Positions 1 through 11,744 of a stretch of 64,000 bases of DNA are shown piece after piece. The notes under the pieces are model-generated. The model was given only the letters and a program-made list of their open reading frames with translations. It ran no database searches and was not told the origin of the DNA. A program made the translations under genes and the position numbers. Source of the DNA: Mya arenaria (lineage: Eukaryota; Mollusca; Bivalvia; Myida; Myidae); NCBI RefSeq assembly GCF_026914265.1, contig NC_069135.1, positions 19,136,548-19,200,547 on the forward strand, given 5' to 3'. Position 1 is the first letter of the stretch; every line of letters begins with the position of its first letter.

Positions 1-480
1 ACAGTCATATCCCGTTACGTCCTAAATAGTCATATTCCGTAACGTCTTACACAGTCATATCCCGGTACGTCCTAAATAGTCATATTCCATAACGTCTTAC
101 ATAGTCATATTCCATTACGTCCTAAATAGTCATATTCCGTTACGTCTTACACAGTCATATCCCGTTACTTCTTATATAGTCATAGCCCGTATCGTCTTAC
201 AACGTCATATTCCGTATCGTCTTATAACGTCATATTCCGTATCGTCTTACATAGTCATATTCCGTTACGGCCTAAATAGTCATATTCCGTTACGGCCTAA
301 ATAGTCATATTCCGTTACGTCTTTATAGTCATATTCCGTTTCGTCTTACATAGTCATATTCCGTTTCTTCTTACAACGTCATATTCCGTTACATCTTACA
401 ACGTCATATTCCGTATCGTCTTACAACGTCATATTCCGTTTCGGCTTGCATTATAGCACAGTCATATTCCGTATCGTCTT
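1..480. repeat. 25 bp tandem satellite (partial, runs off the left edge)
   Basis: About 19 head-to-tail copies of a 25 bp unit of the form AGTCATATTCCGTTACGTCT plus five variable bases (TACAC, TAAAT and similar). The variation lies mainly in CCCG/TCCG, GTTACG/GTATCG and the last five bases. Copies decay after about 450, where ordinary AT-rich sequence begins. The array starts at base 1, so its true length is unknown. Confidence 0.95.
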
Positions 481-1572
481 AAAGAGTTGTCCCCTGTTTA
501 ATCCAGAATTGGGTGCCAAAACCTTTCAGATGCTTTTTTTCATATTTTGTAGATATTTCGATATCACGCATGACAAATTATGTACAGCGAGCTTTTGTTG
601 TATTTTTACTTTTGTATTTTTTTTTGTATCTGCCTGTCGATTATATCAAAACTTTGATTTCCGAACAAATTGTATCTTTTAAGAAGTAAATAGTAGTTTA
701 GCTTCATATTTAGTTAGGTAAATTCATCCGTCTATAGAACATGTATTTTTTATCCCGTTTCAAATATTTAAAAGAACGTATACATGATTAGAGTAAAAAA
801 ATATGTAACCTTTTCATACGTCTCGTAAGTAACAGAATTGAAATGCATAAAATGACATAACAAATAAATACATGCTGATATAAAATTTGCAACCTGAAAT
901 TATGAGTGCTAGTATATTTATCCATGCACTTTTACTTTGTGTTTTTACAGCGTTTACGATAGTTGTGTGGTTTAAAAGATGTTCAATGTTTTTACGTATG
1001 AAAACATGTATAAGCAGATATTTAAGGGACTAATGTTGAATATGGTCAGACACAGAAAAAAAATCATGAGAATTCGAAGAAAATGCTTGCTCCAATGATA
1101 AACGTAGTTTGTAGTTTCTATTAGAGATTTATTGTAAAATGATTTGAAAAAGGTGACAGAACATGCTTTATTTTCCCAAATTATTGAAAGTAGATTGTTT
1201 TAGGCTTAGTTTTATAACATTGTATTCAAATGTGTATCTGCCAGTGATGGTTTTTGTGTCGTAACGGTATGTAAAATAACTCGATTTTAACCGTTTTAAT
1301 AAAATCTATGAGTAAGTCCTTTTAAAAATATTGTGTTTGCAATTTTAGTGTGTGTATAATTGCTGTTTCATGTATCGAAAACGTCTGGTGACAAACAAAC
1401 ATTGATAAAAACTGACACGGATTTTTTTTATATTTTGAAAATCAGTTTACTTTAAGATATTTATCTTTTTTTTATTTTTCAACTTTGTAGTATTCATCAC
1501 CATTGTTACTTTTTGGAGCTGTCGAAAAGACAATTTATTTACAGGAAAAGTGTTTTCTGTTTATTTGTTGTA
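481..1572. other. AT-rich sequence, nothing recognised
   Basis: Stops are frequent in all frames. I see no convincing exon, tRNA or inverted-repeat pair. The short open frame at 446-682 begins inside the satellite and has no recognisable protein features. Confidence 0.6.
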
Positions 1573-1904
1573 TTAAAGTTGCACTCTCACAGATTGATTG
1601 TTACGGCTTTTTCGTCTTGAAATGACCCGATGTTAGCCTAAATGTCTGAAACACAGTGATATAAGACTGCTGACAAAAGATCCGATCGCATTTTCATATT
1701 TATGATCGAAAATTTATGTTTTATAGCGAAAAATCGCTTCTAAGACTTTACGAAAAATACTTTTTCGGCTGTTTTCTAAAAAGTCATTTCTGTTAGGGGT
1801 TATCTTTAATGATGTATTAAGGCTTTGGGACCAAATCAGGTAATTTTGAGGCAAAAAAAAATAAACAGGGTCAAAACTGTCAATTTGTGAGAGTACAGCT
1901 TTAA
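1573..1904. mobile_element. TTAA-flanked MITE, 332 bp
   Basis: The left end (TTAAAGTTGCACTCTCACAG) and the reverse complement of the right end (TTAAAGCTGTACTCTCACAA) match almost perfectly over about 26 bp. Both ends carry TTAA, as expected of piggyBac-like non-autonomous elements. The interior has no coding capacity. The superfamily is inferred from the TTAA ends only. Confidence 0.8.
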
Positions 1905-2254
1905 AGTTACTTTGAAATGTATATCGAAAAGTCATCGTCGGATACCCACGGGAGTCCCTTTTCTCTGTTCTATGAGAAAGCGGAATGCGTCAGTCGTTGG
2001 TCTCCGTCGGTGACATGACTCTGTGTAAACAGTCATGTTTGTGAGTGGTTTATATACAGTGTTCACGTCAATGCTCTACTGAAAGAAATGAAAAACACTA
2101 TAATAAAAATAAAGATTTACCATCATTTTGAACCCTTATTATGTATTGAAAATGGACTCTGTATGAATGTAAAAACTTAACTGGAACCTTTTGTACTATT
2201 TTGTCAATCTAGATTCAACTTGCGCTCGTGTGTCATAGGTTGTGTTAACTTCTA
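1905..2254. other. Spacer between two MITEs
   Basis: No coding or structural signal recognised. Confidence 0.5.
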
Positions 2255-2431
2255 ACAGTCGAACCCCGTTGGCTCGAACTCAAAGGGACCGGCGAAAATT
2301 CCTTGAGCTTTGGAAAACTCGAACAAAGCGGAAATGCTTTCATTCAGTATTCAAAAATCGGTCCTTAACATTCAGTTCGAGCAAACGAGGAATTCGAGTC
2401 AAGCGAATTCGAGTCAACGGGGTTCGACTTT
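2255..2431. mobile_element. pogo/Tigger-type MITE, about 177 bp
   Basis: It begins ACAGTCGAACCCCGTTGGCT and ends in the inverse (CAACGGGGTTCGACT), with TA at both borders. Internal GGCTCGAAC / TTCGAGTCAA words repeat the same theme. TIRs of this type with a TA target are typical of the pogo/Tigger branch of Tc1-mariner. A better-preserved relative lies at 42390-42504, and a pogo-type transposase gene lies at 58.9-60.5 kb. The two open frames across it are shadows of the repeat. Confidence 0.8.
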
Positions 2432-3067
2432 ACAAGGAAATGTTTTGGATGCAAAAAAATTCAAGACGTTACGAGTATATATGTACTTAACATGCACTAT
2501 GAAAATATATTTGTCAACCATAGCATTTTCACAAATGTAATGTACATGCAATTCTAATTCTTTTTTATCTTTTCATATTTACAATAATTGTGAAAAATAA
2601 ATGCAACAAACATTTATATTCATCAAATGAAAAAAGTAATAGTGTGTACTTAACATGCATATTGTAAATTACTAAATATGGTTTTGTAAACATGTAGCTA
2701 TATTTGCAAATGTAATGTACATGCACTACCCGTTCCTCAGTGGATCGATATTGAGTTCATGTATTATATATAATCATGTATAAATATTGCAAGGAACATT
2801 CGTGTTCAAGAAATGTTTGTTAGTGGAATTGTATAAAATCAATGTAATTATAATATGCCGATATTTTTTTACGGAGTTCTTATCATTGATACTGTTGTAT
2901 TATAAAGAATCATTTGTTAAACATGAATATGCAAAATATTTTATAGCCAAGAAATGATGCAAAATAAAAATGTTTTAATAAGTTATCTTAATTTATCTTT
3001 CGTTTTTTTTCTTAGTTTTTAATTGACAAAAAGCTCAATGCAGGATGTTGCTGCTGGTACTAATTTT
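2432..3067. other. AT-rich sequence, nothing recognised
   Basis: Repeated AACATGCA/TGTACATGCA words and poly-T runs; no coding signal. Confidence 0.5.
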
Positions 3068-3197
3068 GATGATGATGATGATGCTGATGCTTCTGCTGCT
3101 GATGATGATGGTGGTGATGGTGGTGGTGGTTGTGGTGGTGGTGGTGGTGGTGGTGATAGTGGTGTGGTGGTAGTGGTGGTGGTGGTGGTGGTGGTGG

Positions 3198-3271
<74 letters not shown>
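3068..3271. repeat. Trinucleotide microsatellite (GAT)n/(GGT)n
   Basis: An imperfect trinucleotide tract, GAT and GCT first, then GGT, then a long pure GAT run. Any frame through it gives Asp, Gly, Met or His runs, so the long open frames here on both strands are artefacts. Confidence 0.97.
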
Positions 3272-3419
3272 AAAGAACAATTCTATAATCAAAGGTTGAT
3301 AACTCCGAAGTTACTCGAGCGATATGGATGGTAATCGAACTTGTCCGAGATATATATGTGGAAACGTTAAACACATTTCGACCAAATTCTGTTGTTGTTT
3401 TTTAAAAGCCGTATAACAA

Positions 3420-3585
3420 TGACCCACTCAGAGTTGAGCCAAACTGACCAACTCAGAGTTCAGCCAAACTGACCCACTCAGAGTTGAGCCAAACTGACCC
3501 ACTCAGAGTTCAGCCAAACTGACCCACTCAGAGTTGAGCCAAACTGACCCACTCAGAGTTGAGCCACTCAGGGATGAGCCAAACG
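3420..3585. repeat. 25 bp tandem repeat, about 6.5 copies
   Basis: The unit is GACCCACTCAGAGTTGAGCC plus AAACT; alternate copies have CAGCC instead of GAGCC. Diverged pieces (AATGAGCCCCCAGGGTTG and similar) continue to about 3740. The period equals that of the satellite at 1-480 but the sequence is unrelated. Confidence 0.92.
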
Positions 3586-4118
3586 TTGCGATAGTACTTT
3601 TAAATTGATGCAACGAGTCTATCAGCGTTGAGTCCAAACTGGCACATGAACTTCTATATAGAAACAATGAGCCCCCAGGGTTGTGCTATTTCTCACGTAC
3701 GCATTTTTATTTAAAAACAATGAACCCCTCAGGGTTGAGACAAAATACCCCCCCCCCCAGAAGTATCAAGGAGCCCGTCAAGCTAAGCAAACATTGACTA
3801 AAAGTACATCAAGCCCACATTTACAGATAAATGCCTTATTGTTCAGGCTAGATCTACTCCACACACATTTCATAGCAAATGTAACAGTTTGGGTCAACCC
3901 TGACCCCAGGGAAAGTCTATTTTAGAAATAAGGTTTTGTACTTGCCATATAAATAATTTCGGAAAAAGTGATCTTTCAAAATATGTCCTTTGTTAAAAAA
4001 CTGTCTCGATTTCAATTTAGTTATAAAGTTAAAGATAAACAGTTATAAAGTTAATAAAAATAAAAATATCTGCATGATTGTAAAAAAAATGTCAATGGAA
4101 AAAGTCAAAAACCATTAA
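3586..4118. other. Decayed repeat edge and AT-rich spacer
   Basis: Holds degenerate copies of the preceding unit up to about 3740 and a run of C at about 3750. After that it is AT-rich sequence without coding signal. Confidence 0.5.
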
Positions 4119-4396
4119 GGGTGACGGAAAGCTCAACGCTGTTTACAACTAGTTGAGTATAGCATAAAGGGGACGGAAAGCTCAACGCTGTTTACAACTA
4201 GTTGAGTATAGCATAACGGGTGACGGAAAGCTCAACGCTGTTTACAACTAGTTGAGTATAGCATAAAGGGGACGGAAAGCTCAACGCTGTTTACAACTAG
4301 TTGAGTATAGCATAAAGGGGACGGAAAGCTCAACGCTGTTTACAACTAGTTGAGTATAGCATAAAGGGTGACGGAAAGCTCAACGCTGTTTACAAC
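4119..4396. repeat. ~49 bp tandem repeat, 6 copies
   Basis: Near-identical units containing GACGGAAAGCTCAACGCTGT, then TTTACAACTAGTTGAGTATA and GCATAA. A GGGTGACGG/GGGGACGG alternation marks subtypes. Each unit holds the palindrome CAACTAGTTG. Low divergence suggests recent expansion. Confidence 0.95.
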
Positions 4397-4904
4397 AGCC
4401 CCTAAGTTACGCCTCCTCTAACGTCAATTCCTGGATCCGCCCCTGATAACTGCTATTGAATAAGGACTTAATCAACGATTAACAGTTGAATATTATTCAC
4501 TGTCATTACCAACAGGCGGTGGGCGAGGCAAGACATATCTATATTGTGTAGCTTATTGTGGAGTTGCAGTAATTGAAAAATGGGCACATTACAATAAAAG
4601 ACATAGCTATAACATTTTAGTGTTCCGTGGTATACTTATTTTGCACATGACATACCTCCTTTCATCAGTAGAATGAACATTAACTGGATTGTTGTCCATC
4701 GCCGATCTGTTTTCAGCAGAGAATAACCGGTACCGTTTCAGTAGATTTCGCAAAGACGGTACCGATATGGATACGCACCGTGAAAAAAGCCCTACTTATT
4801 CTTCGAATAGTCGAGCTAAAAACAACTAAGTAACGTTTTTATTATTAAAATATTTTTGTTTTTTTTATTCTCGTACACAATAATTAACCTTCACAGACTC
4901 ATCA
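4397..4904. other. Spacer, nothing recognised
   Basis: Contains GGTACCG words in both orientations (4730-4765) but no convincing gene or transposon end. Confidence 0.4.
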
Positions 4905-6110
4905 CAAACAAGAGAGCCAGAATGGCCCTCGATTGCTCACCTGTAAAACGGTATGTTGTGTAAACAAGGTTTTTCCATCATATTTGGGCTGAAAATGCTA
5001 CCTCTAGAGTGTTAACAAGGTTTTTCCATATTTGGGCTCTGTGACCTAGTTTTTGATCCCAGATGACCCATATTCAAACTTGAGCTAGAATTCGATGAAA
5101 CAACCTATCTGACAAATTTCAAGGATATCTGGGCTGAAAATGTTACCTCTTGAGTGTTAACAACGTTTCCATATTTGGGCTCTGTGATCTAGTTTTTGAC
5201 CCCAGATGACCCATTTTCCAACTTGAGCTAGAAATCATCGAAAAAACCGTTCTGAGAAATTTTCATGGGTATTTGGGCTGAAAATGTTACCTCTAGAGTG
5301 TTAACAAGATTTTTTTTCATATTTGGGTTCTGTGACCTAGTTTTTGACCCCAGATGCCCCATATTCAAACTTGAGCTAGAAATAAACAAAACAACATTTT
5401 TGACAAATTTCCAGGATATTTGGGCGGAAAATGTTACCTCGAGAGTGTTAACAAGGTTTTTCCATATTTGGGCTCTGTGACCTCGTTTTTGACCCAAGAT
5501 GACCCATATTAGAACTTGAGTTAAAAAATCAACGAAACAACCTTTCTGACAAATTTTCAGGATATTTGGGCTGAAAATGTTACCTCTCGAATGTTAACAA
5601 GATTTTTCCATATTTGGGCTCTGTGACATAGTTTTTGACCCCAGATGGCCCATAATCAAATTTGAGCTAGAAATCATCGAAACAAACTTTCTGTCGAATT
5701 TCCAGGGTATTTGGGCTAAAAATGTTACCTCTAGAGTGTTAACAAAGTTTTTCCATATTTGGGCTCTGTGACCTAGTTTTTGATCCCAGATGACCCATAC
5801 TCCAACTTGAACTAGAAATCAATGAAACAACCTTTCTGACAAATTTCCAGAATATTTGGACTGAAAAAGTAGCCTCTACTTTAGAGTGTTCACAAGATTT
5901 GTCTATTTTTTGGTCATGTGACCTAGTTTTTTATATTCGAACTTATCCGAGTAATTACTGGGACAAACGTTCTGACCAAGTTTTGTGACAATTGAGGCAA
6001 AAATGTGACCACTAGAGTGTTAACAAACTAAGTGAGGACTGACGACGGACGACGCAAATTCATCGATCCTATTAGCTCACCCTCAGCCTACGCTAAGGTA
6101 AGCTAAAAAG
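4905..6110. repeat. ~146 bp tandem array with distinct end sequences
   Basis: About seven copies spaced 142-149 bp, recognised by GTGTTAACAAGGTTTTTCCA at 5012, 5154, 5299, 5445, 5591, 5737 and 5886. Each contains TTTGGGCTCTGTGACCTAG, GACCCCAGATGACCCAT and GGGCTGAAAATGTTACCTCT. The left edge reads GAGAGCCAGAATGGCCCTCG. The right edge reads GACGACGGACGACGCAAATT and then TAGCTCACC. Such edges mark the array as the body of a dispersed element, not a simple satellite. Open frames within it are shadows. Confidence 0.9.
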
Positions 6111-6177
6111 GGGTCGCTCTAGCGAAATGATATCTTACATGCTATGAACAGGATTTAACGGAATACTCTGACAATAT

Positions 6178-6326
6178 TAAGGCAAAATTTTACTTATCCT
6201 AGTCCAAAGTCTATGGAGTTTCCAAGCTATCAAGACAGCATGACATTCCCCGAGTCCTACAACTTCACCAACTCGTAGCTGGACGCCACACACAGGACAC
6301 ACACCGAGACGAGCCTCCAGTTCAAC
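6178..6326 (-). CDS. Possible terminal exon with a CxxC motif (unrecognised gene)
   Basis: On the minus strand a splice acceptor (TTTCTGTAAACAG) is followed by about 49 codons to a TAA. The peptide starts VELEARLGVCPVCGVQLRVG and continues with a Cys-His pair about 15 residues later. The CPVC start resembles the first half of a small zinc-binding fold, but the spacing of the second half fits no family I can name. I saw no upstream exon. It could be the 3' exon of a host gene, a transposon remnant or chance. Base composition is more GC-rich than its surroundings. Confidence 0.3.
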
Positions 6327-7320
6327 CTGTTTACAGAAATTATACAAATTTTATCCTTCTTATGATGCTTTCCTCAAAATTTTTAGCACAAGCCCGTAAG
6401 ACCAGAATTGGTAAAATAAAAATTTCAGGCTTCATCAATTTGTGGATTATATATAGAAGGGCTCGTTCTGTTGTTTATGCCAGGCAATAACAAATGAATT
6501 ACGTCTTGTTTATCCAGGGAGCAATTTTAAGGTTACTGGTCATGAGCATCAATAAAAGCACATTACAGGACTTCATTGCTTTTGGTGCAAGTCTAGCTGG
6601 CTGGTCGTGTTCTAAATTGGTCAAAGGGCGTAAAAGTTATTTCTTTAACCCTTTAGCATGTATACAATTTTGGCCAACATTGCCCATTAGTGCATGTAAC
6701 ACATATGGTCGACTCTATCGACTACTGGATGTAAACACATCGCCCACGTTTCAATATGGTTATTTCAATATTTTGCAAATTCCTTTTTGTAAACAATATC
6801 CCGGATGTTTATAAAAGTAAAGCTAGGCATTGTGTGTGTTTTATTTCTGTTAGAAATATCGCCTAATAAAATTATGTGTTTAATTTTACTGCTTATCACA
6901 GGTGTTATTTTCCACTGTAACGTAAAAGCATGAGGGAGGCCAAGAATGAAAATTCCCCAAAGTCATTGATGCCTAAATCAAATAGATTACATCAGTTAAC
7001 TTTAGCATTAAGATTCTAAGAAATATAATTAATTTAAGATTAAAAATTGATACAAAAAGAAGAAATAATATGAAACTGAGAATATAATGGAATAATTCTC
7101 TGTGAAATAGGTCAGGTAAACAAACAGTCTGTCTTTTAGCAAATTAGAAAGCGTCTGGATGACCTGGCTGGATTATGTATACCGGAAATATCAGATATCA
7201 GATTTTTTACCCATTGATTGAATGAAATTATGAAAGTTCAAAGAAATGGTAAAAGTCCATCTTCGAAATGCATTTATAAAAGATGAACTGAAATAATTTA
7301 ATTACCATATAAAACATTTT
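6327..7320. other. Possible decayed LINE body or spacer
   Basis: The open frame at 6494-6814 has no family features I recognise. From about 6900 the text is compatible with a decayed upstream part of the LINE that becomes recognisable near 7340, but I cannot support that residue by residue. Confidence 0.35.
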
Positions 7321-7324
7321 TCAA

Positions 7325-8290
7325 AGAATTTGATGCAAAAAATCATGCCAATTATGTTATATGGCTCAGAGGTATGGGGACTTAAAAATATGGTTTGCAT
7401 TGATAATGTAAATATGTTGGGATCCAAGAGGTTCTTGTATGTTAAACAAAATGCTTGAAATGATGTGGTTCTAGGTGCCTTGAGACGTTTTCCTATGTAT
7501 ATATATATATATATATATTCATCAAAACGTTGTATTAAATACTGTACTCGTCTTCTTAATATGCCGATAACTATATAACCTCAATTATGTTATAATATGC
7601 TTTTATATTATAATAGTATTGGCTTTTGTAATTGGGTGACTACTGTAAGAGAAAATTTATATAGTAACGACTTTGGCTACATTTGGGAAAGCCAATATGT
7701 CAATAATGTTAGGTTGTTTTTATTCCAGTATACTAATAGGTTAAAAGATCAGTATTTGCAAATATGGAGAGCCAGATGTATAGCGAATAGAAAGTTATCA
7801 TTATATTCTCAATATAAACAAATTTAACACTTGAAAAATATGTTTATGTTTTAGATGTAGCTAAATTTCGTAAATGTTTTGCATCATTGTTCTGTACATA
7901 ATCTTTCTATTGAAACCGGTAGACATTTTGAGATAATGAGAGAAGAACGCACTTGCCAATACTGCGAATGTTATATTGAAGATGAATACCATTTTTTGTT
8001 GATATGTCCTTTATATAATGTTTTAAGGAATGTTTATATTGCAAAATATTATCGAGAAAACCCTACTATTGATAAATTTTATGATTTAATGTCTAGTACA
8101 AATGCTTTGAATATACGTAATTTAGCAATGCATTTATTTATTATGCATTTGAAGAAAGTAACTATTTTATGGACATTTGAGTTTGATATCATAACATGTC
8201 ATTATCACTACCTATCATGATTGTTTAATATATGTATGCTATTGTGTTTGTGTATGGGCTGGAGGCCCTTTGTACAATAAACTTTGAACT
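7325..8290 (+). mobile_element. 3' end of a non-LTR retrotransposon (LINE), frameshifted
   Basis: Near 7345 the text encodes MPIMLYGSEVWG, a conserved region after the reverse transcriptase domain in CR1/Jockey-like LINEs. Further pieces lie at 7597-7827 (RLKDQYLQIWRARC) and 7879-8220. The last has a C-terminal zinc-like motif, REERTCQYCECYIEDEYHFL followed by LICPLY. The pieces are in different frames with internal stops, and a TA run interrupts at 7498. The 3' end is GGAGGCCCTTTGTACAATAA followed by ACTTTGAACTTT, typical of a LINE tail. The endonuclease and catalytic RT parts are not recognisable. The copy is dead. Confidence 0.85.
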
Positions 8291-8856
8291 TTAACAGTAA
8301 GTTCGCTATAGTCACTGGGAAGTGTTTTCTGGCTATTTGCCTATCTGCTATTATGGTAAAAATATTGCTGATGCTCGTCGATAATGATTCAGCTCTCCGA
8401 AAATATAAAGGGGAGGGGGAGCTTATTTACCCTCGCCATCGGCTATACCCCTTCGGCGAGCACGCTACGTTTTACAGTAATTCTACAGTTTAAAAAAAAA
8501 AAATCTGCCTCACGTGAAATTCAACGCCATCAGTAAAAATCTACGGTTAACAATTCAATATTAAAATAATATCTTAAGATTATATCACATACATTTCAAA
8601 ATCGTACACCTCAAATACATAAATATAAATTCTACTAGAAAGTATTTTAGGCCCAGCCTACATTTATATAAATTATAATATAATCTATGAGAATAAATGT
8701 TTCATATATATTTTTAGAATAGAACGTGTCCTTGGCATTATATTAACTAGCTAGTTTGATTTTTTTAAAATGACGGATTTCTTACCAGCTGGTTTCCTAA
8801 ACCTCCCCTATCAATGATATGTGCGGTTTGCACTGAGGATTATGCCTCAGTGCGTT
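8291..8856. other. AT-rich spacer, nothing recognised
   Basis: No exon, tRNA or transposon end recognised. Confidence 0.5.
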
Positions 8857-9012
8857 TGCCTGGATTTTATTATTATATTTTTGATTAATTATTATTATTT
8901 TTTTTTTTTTACAGCGACATTCAAAAGACAAAATAAAAGAATGTTATTAATTTAATTAATTAATTTTTATTGACAATAAAGTTAGTGTCGCTGTGTAACC
9001 AGGCAAACCAGA
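8857..9012. repeat. Nested inverted repeat
   Basis: TTTGCCTGG (8857) is the inverse of CCAGGCAAA (about 8999). Inside it, ACAGCGACATTC (about 8912) is the inverse of GTGTCGCTGTG (about 8984). The joined arms would form a ~25 bp stem, interrupted on the left by an AT-rich stretch of about 45 bp. The loop holds AATTAATTAATT. This looks like a small foldback element with an insertion in one arm. Confidence 0.6.
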
Positions 9013-9820
9013 ATGGAAAGTGTAACAGTCCCAGCAAAAGACTCCATCCTATGTTGTTACAATATGAGTTGGGATTGCCAAGGATTTTCTTAACAAAATA
9101 AAATAAAATAGAAATTGTTTGTTCCCCCAGGGTGAATTTAAAATATACACTGAAACCGTTTCCGGTTGGTAATTAAATGTTGGCATAAACAAAGACTATA
9201 CGAATTACTAAATAGAAAACGATCCTTATCAGGGCCACTATTTAAATTTTAAATAGTGTTTTAAAATGATATATACAATATTTACATAAAAAATAGAAAC
9301 TCACCCGGGAGGAACGATAAATAGATAATATGCAACGGCTGGTGAATTATTAAAACAACATAGAAACAAACTCCCCGAAGCCCTTCTCCCCATAAATGTG
9401 TGAATGCTTGTGCCTTTTTACAGGGATGGCTCCGTTCAGTATTATTAATTTTTCCCTCACTCCGGGATAGAGAGAAGAACGAGTTCGCAAGTTGCCATTG
9501 GTTGTGTTACTTTAACACTCTCCCCTAATGGAGGTTATCTTGTGGAGAAAGTGTCACGTGACAAATTCAGTCAATGGAATAGGGACAAACAGACAAACTA
9601 TCGAAAGGTAAGTTTGCTGTTCAATTCACTTTGATTGTTCAATGAAACACGCACCAATAGTAGTATTATTAAGAAGCGAAATGTGCACAATTAGAGAGTA
9701 TGATATATACTACTGACCGATAGGTATTTCTCACGAACGAGAGTACACACACACTTGGTCAATGGAAGTCACGTGAGCGTTGGACTGTTTCCCACGTTCC
9801 TCGTGATAGTTCTGCGGGAT
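9013..9820. other. Spacer; no gene resolved
   Basis: Contains two CACGTG E-box words (about 9553 and 9772) and a good donor-like AAAGGTAAGTTT (about 9605), but no open frame to go with them. Confidence 0.35.
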
Positions 9821-9824
9821 CTGA

Positions 9825-10085
9825 TAACTCTCCCCCAACTCTGACCATAATCTTTCTGCCCTCTAGAAAAGCTCTGAGATAGTGAAAACACTTACCAGTT
9901 ATGCCATATCTCCGCAGCTTTTGGATTACTCCAAAATGCCACGTTAAATAACCGCAGCCTGTAAATCCAAAAAAATAGCTACGACATAGCGACTTCTATT
10001 TTTGGCATATATGACATCGTGTTGAAGACGACCAAGCTGATCCAATGTGCTCCGTCCTTTCCGAAACCCGGATTGGAAGAAAATA
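9825..10085 (-). mobile_element. LINE reverse-transcriptase fragment
   Basis: The minus strand encodes FQSGFRKGRSTLDQLGRLQH near 10083-10020. This is the finger-region motif of CR1/Jockey-clade reverse transcriptases (Q-x-G-F-R-x-G-R-S-T-x-D-Q-L). It continues, out of frame, into AIFLDL and then FLEGRKIMVRVGG (about 9870-9830), also typical of the RT fold. The YxDD catalytic region is not present. This is a different copy from the LINE at 7.3-8.3 kb, on the opposite strand, and clearly inactive. Confidence 0.8.
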
Positions 10086-10325
10086 TGAATATGTTTGGAC
10101 ACCCTTATGGACTATTTTAAGAACAAACCTTGACACACCTCCACTGATTTGCTACTGTATTCAGATCAAGGCTTTTTGGTGTGGATTTCGAAATTTACAA
10201 AATAAATAGTAATTAATAAAATACATTTTGCAAAGCACAATGAGCTTGTTTATTTCTTCATGTAACTGCTCATCTTGTTAAAAGTAACGAAGTTATCGTT
10301 TAATCACATAATATAACTGTGTGTG

Positions 10326-11740
10326 TGAATGAGGTTACTTGGTACACTTTAGGTTACTTGATTCACATGATGTAACTGTGTGTGTAAATGAGGTAACTTG
10401 GTGTACATGAGGTTTATTGGTACACTTGAGGTTACTGAGTGTGTCTATCAGGTTAATTGGTACACATGAGGTAACCTGGTACACATGTGGTAACTTGGTG
10501 CACATAAGGTCACTTGGTGTTAAAGAAGTTACATTGTGTACATGAGGTAAGTTTGTACACATGAGGTTACTTGACTTGTATGAGGTTAATTGGTACACAT
10601 AAGGCTACTTGGTGCACATGAAGTTACTTAGCGTACATGAGATTACTTTGTACACATGAGGTTACTTGGTACACATGAGGTTACTTGGTACACATGAGGT
10701 TACTTGATGAACATGATGTTACCTGGTGTACATGATGATAATTGGTGTACGTAAGGTAACTTGGTTTACATGAGGTTAATTGGTAAACGTGAGGCCACTT
10801 GGTGTAAATGATGTTACGTTAAGGTTACTGTGTGATTGAATAAGATTTATTGTACACATGAGGTAACTTGGTACACACGAGGTAATTTGTTGTACATGAG
10901 GTTATTTGGTACACATGAGGTTACTTGGTGTGCATAATGTTACTTGATGAACATGAGGTAACTTGGTGCACATGAGGGTTCTTTGTACACTTGAGGTTAC
11001 TGTGTGTGTGAAATAGGTTACTTGGTACACATGGGGTAACTCGGTGTACATGAGGTTAATTGGTACACATGCGGTTACTTGATGTAAATGATGATACTTG
11101 GTAAACTTGAGGTAACTTCGTGTTCATGAGGTAACTTGGTACACATGAGGTAAGTGGTACACATTGGGTAACTTGACTTACATGAAGTTACTTGGTTCAA
11201 ATAAGCTTATTTGGTGAAAGTGTGGTACACATGAGATAACTTGGTGTTCATAAGGTTACTTGGTAAAATGGCATTTTGATATGCATGTGGTTACTTGGTA
11301 CATATGAGGTTACATTAGTGTGCATGAGGTTTCTTGGTACACATGAAGTTACTTGGTACAGATAAGGTTACTTGGTGAACGTGAGGTTACTTGGTGTACA
11401 AGGGGTAACTTATTGTACATGATGTTACTTGGTGAACTCGAGGTAACTTGGTGTTCATGAGGTAACTTGGTACACGCGAGGTTACTTGGTATACATGTGA
11501 TTACTTGATACACATGAGGTTACGTATTATACTGTGGTTACCTGTGTACATGAGGTTACTTGAATCACATGAGGTTACTTGGTACACATGAGGTTACTTA
11601 GTACCCTGAGGTTCCTTGGTTTACATGAGGTTACTTAGTGAACATGAGATTACTTGGTACACTTGGGGTTATTGGATACACTGAGGTTACTTGATGTACA
11701 TGATGCTACTTGATGTGAATGAGGTAACTTGGTGCACTAA
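10326..11740. repeat. Diverged ~19 bp minisatellite, about 75 copies
   Basis: Consensus close to CATGAGGTTACTTGGTACA. Copies vary in length (17-20 bp) and sequence, with TGTACA/GTACAC alternation. Open frames across it are by-products of the repeat. The array ends almost exactly where the Gypsy pol fragment begins. Confidence 0.93.
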
Positions 11741-11744
11741 TGTT

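Noticed and set aside
1..480. CRISPR-like appearance of short regular repeats
   Set aside because: The 25 bp units are contiguous with no unique spacers, in a eukaryotic context.
3023..3334. Open frames of Asp/Gly/Met runs (+) and His runs (-)
   Set aside because: They are translations of the GAT/GGT microsatellite on both strands, with no other coding evidence.
5228..5497. Minus-strand 89-codon open frame with an internal repeat
   Set aside because: The internal repeat is simply the 146 bp tandem unit.
6494..6814. 106-codon open frame (+)
   Set aside because: No recognisable motif, no splice context and a composition typical of the surrounding sequence.
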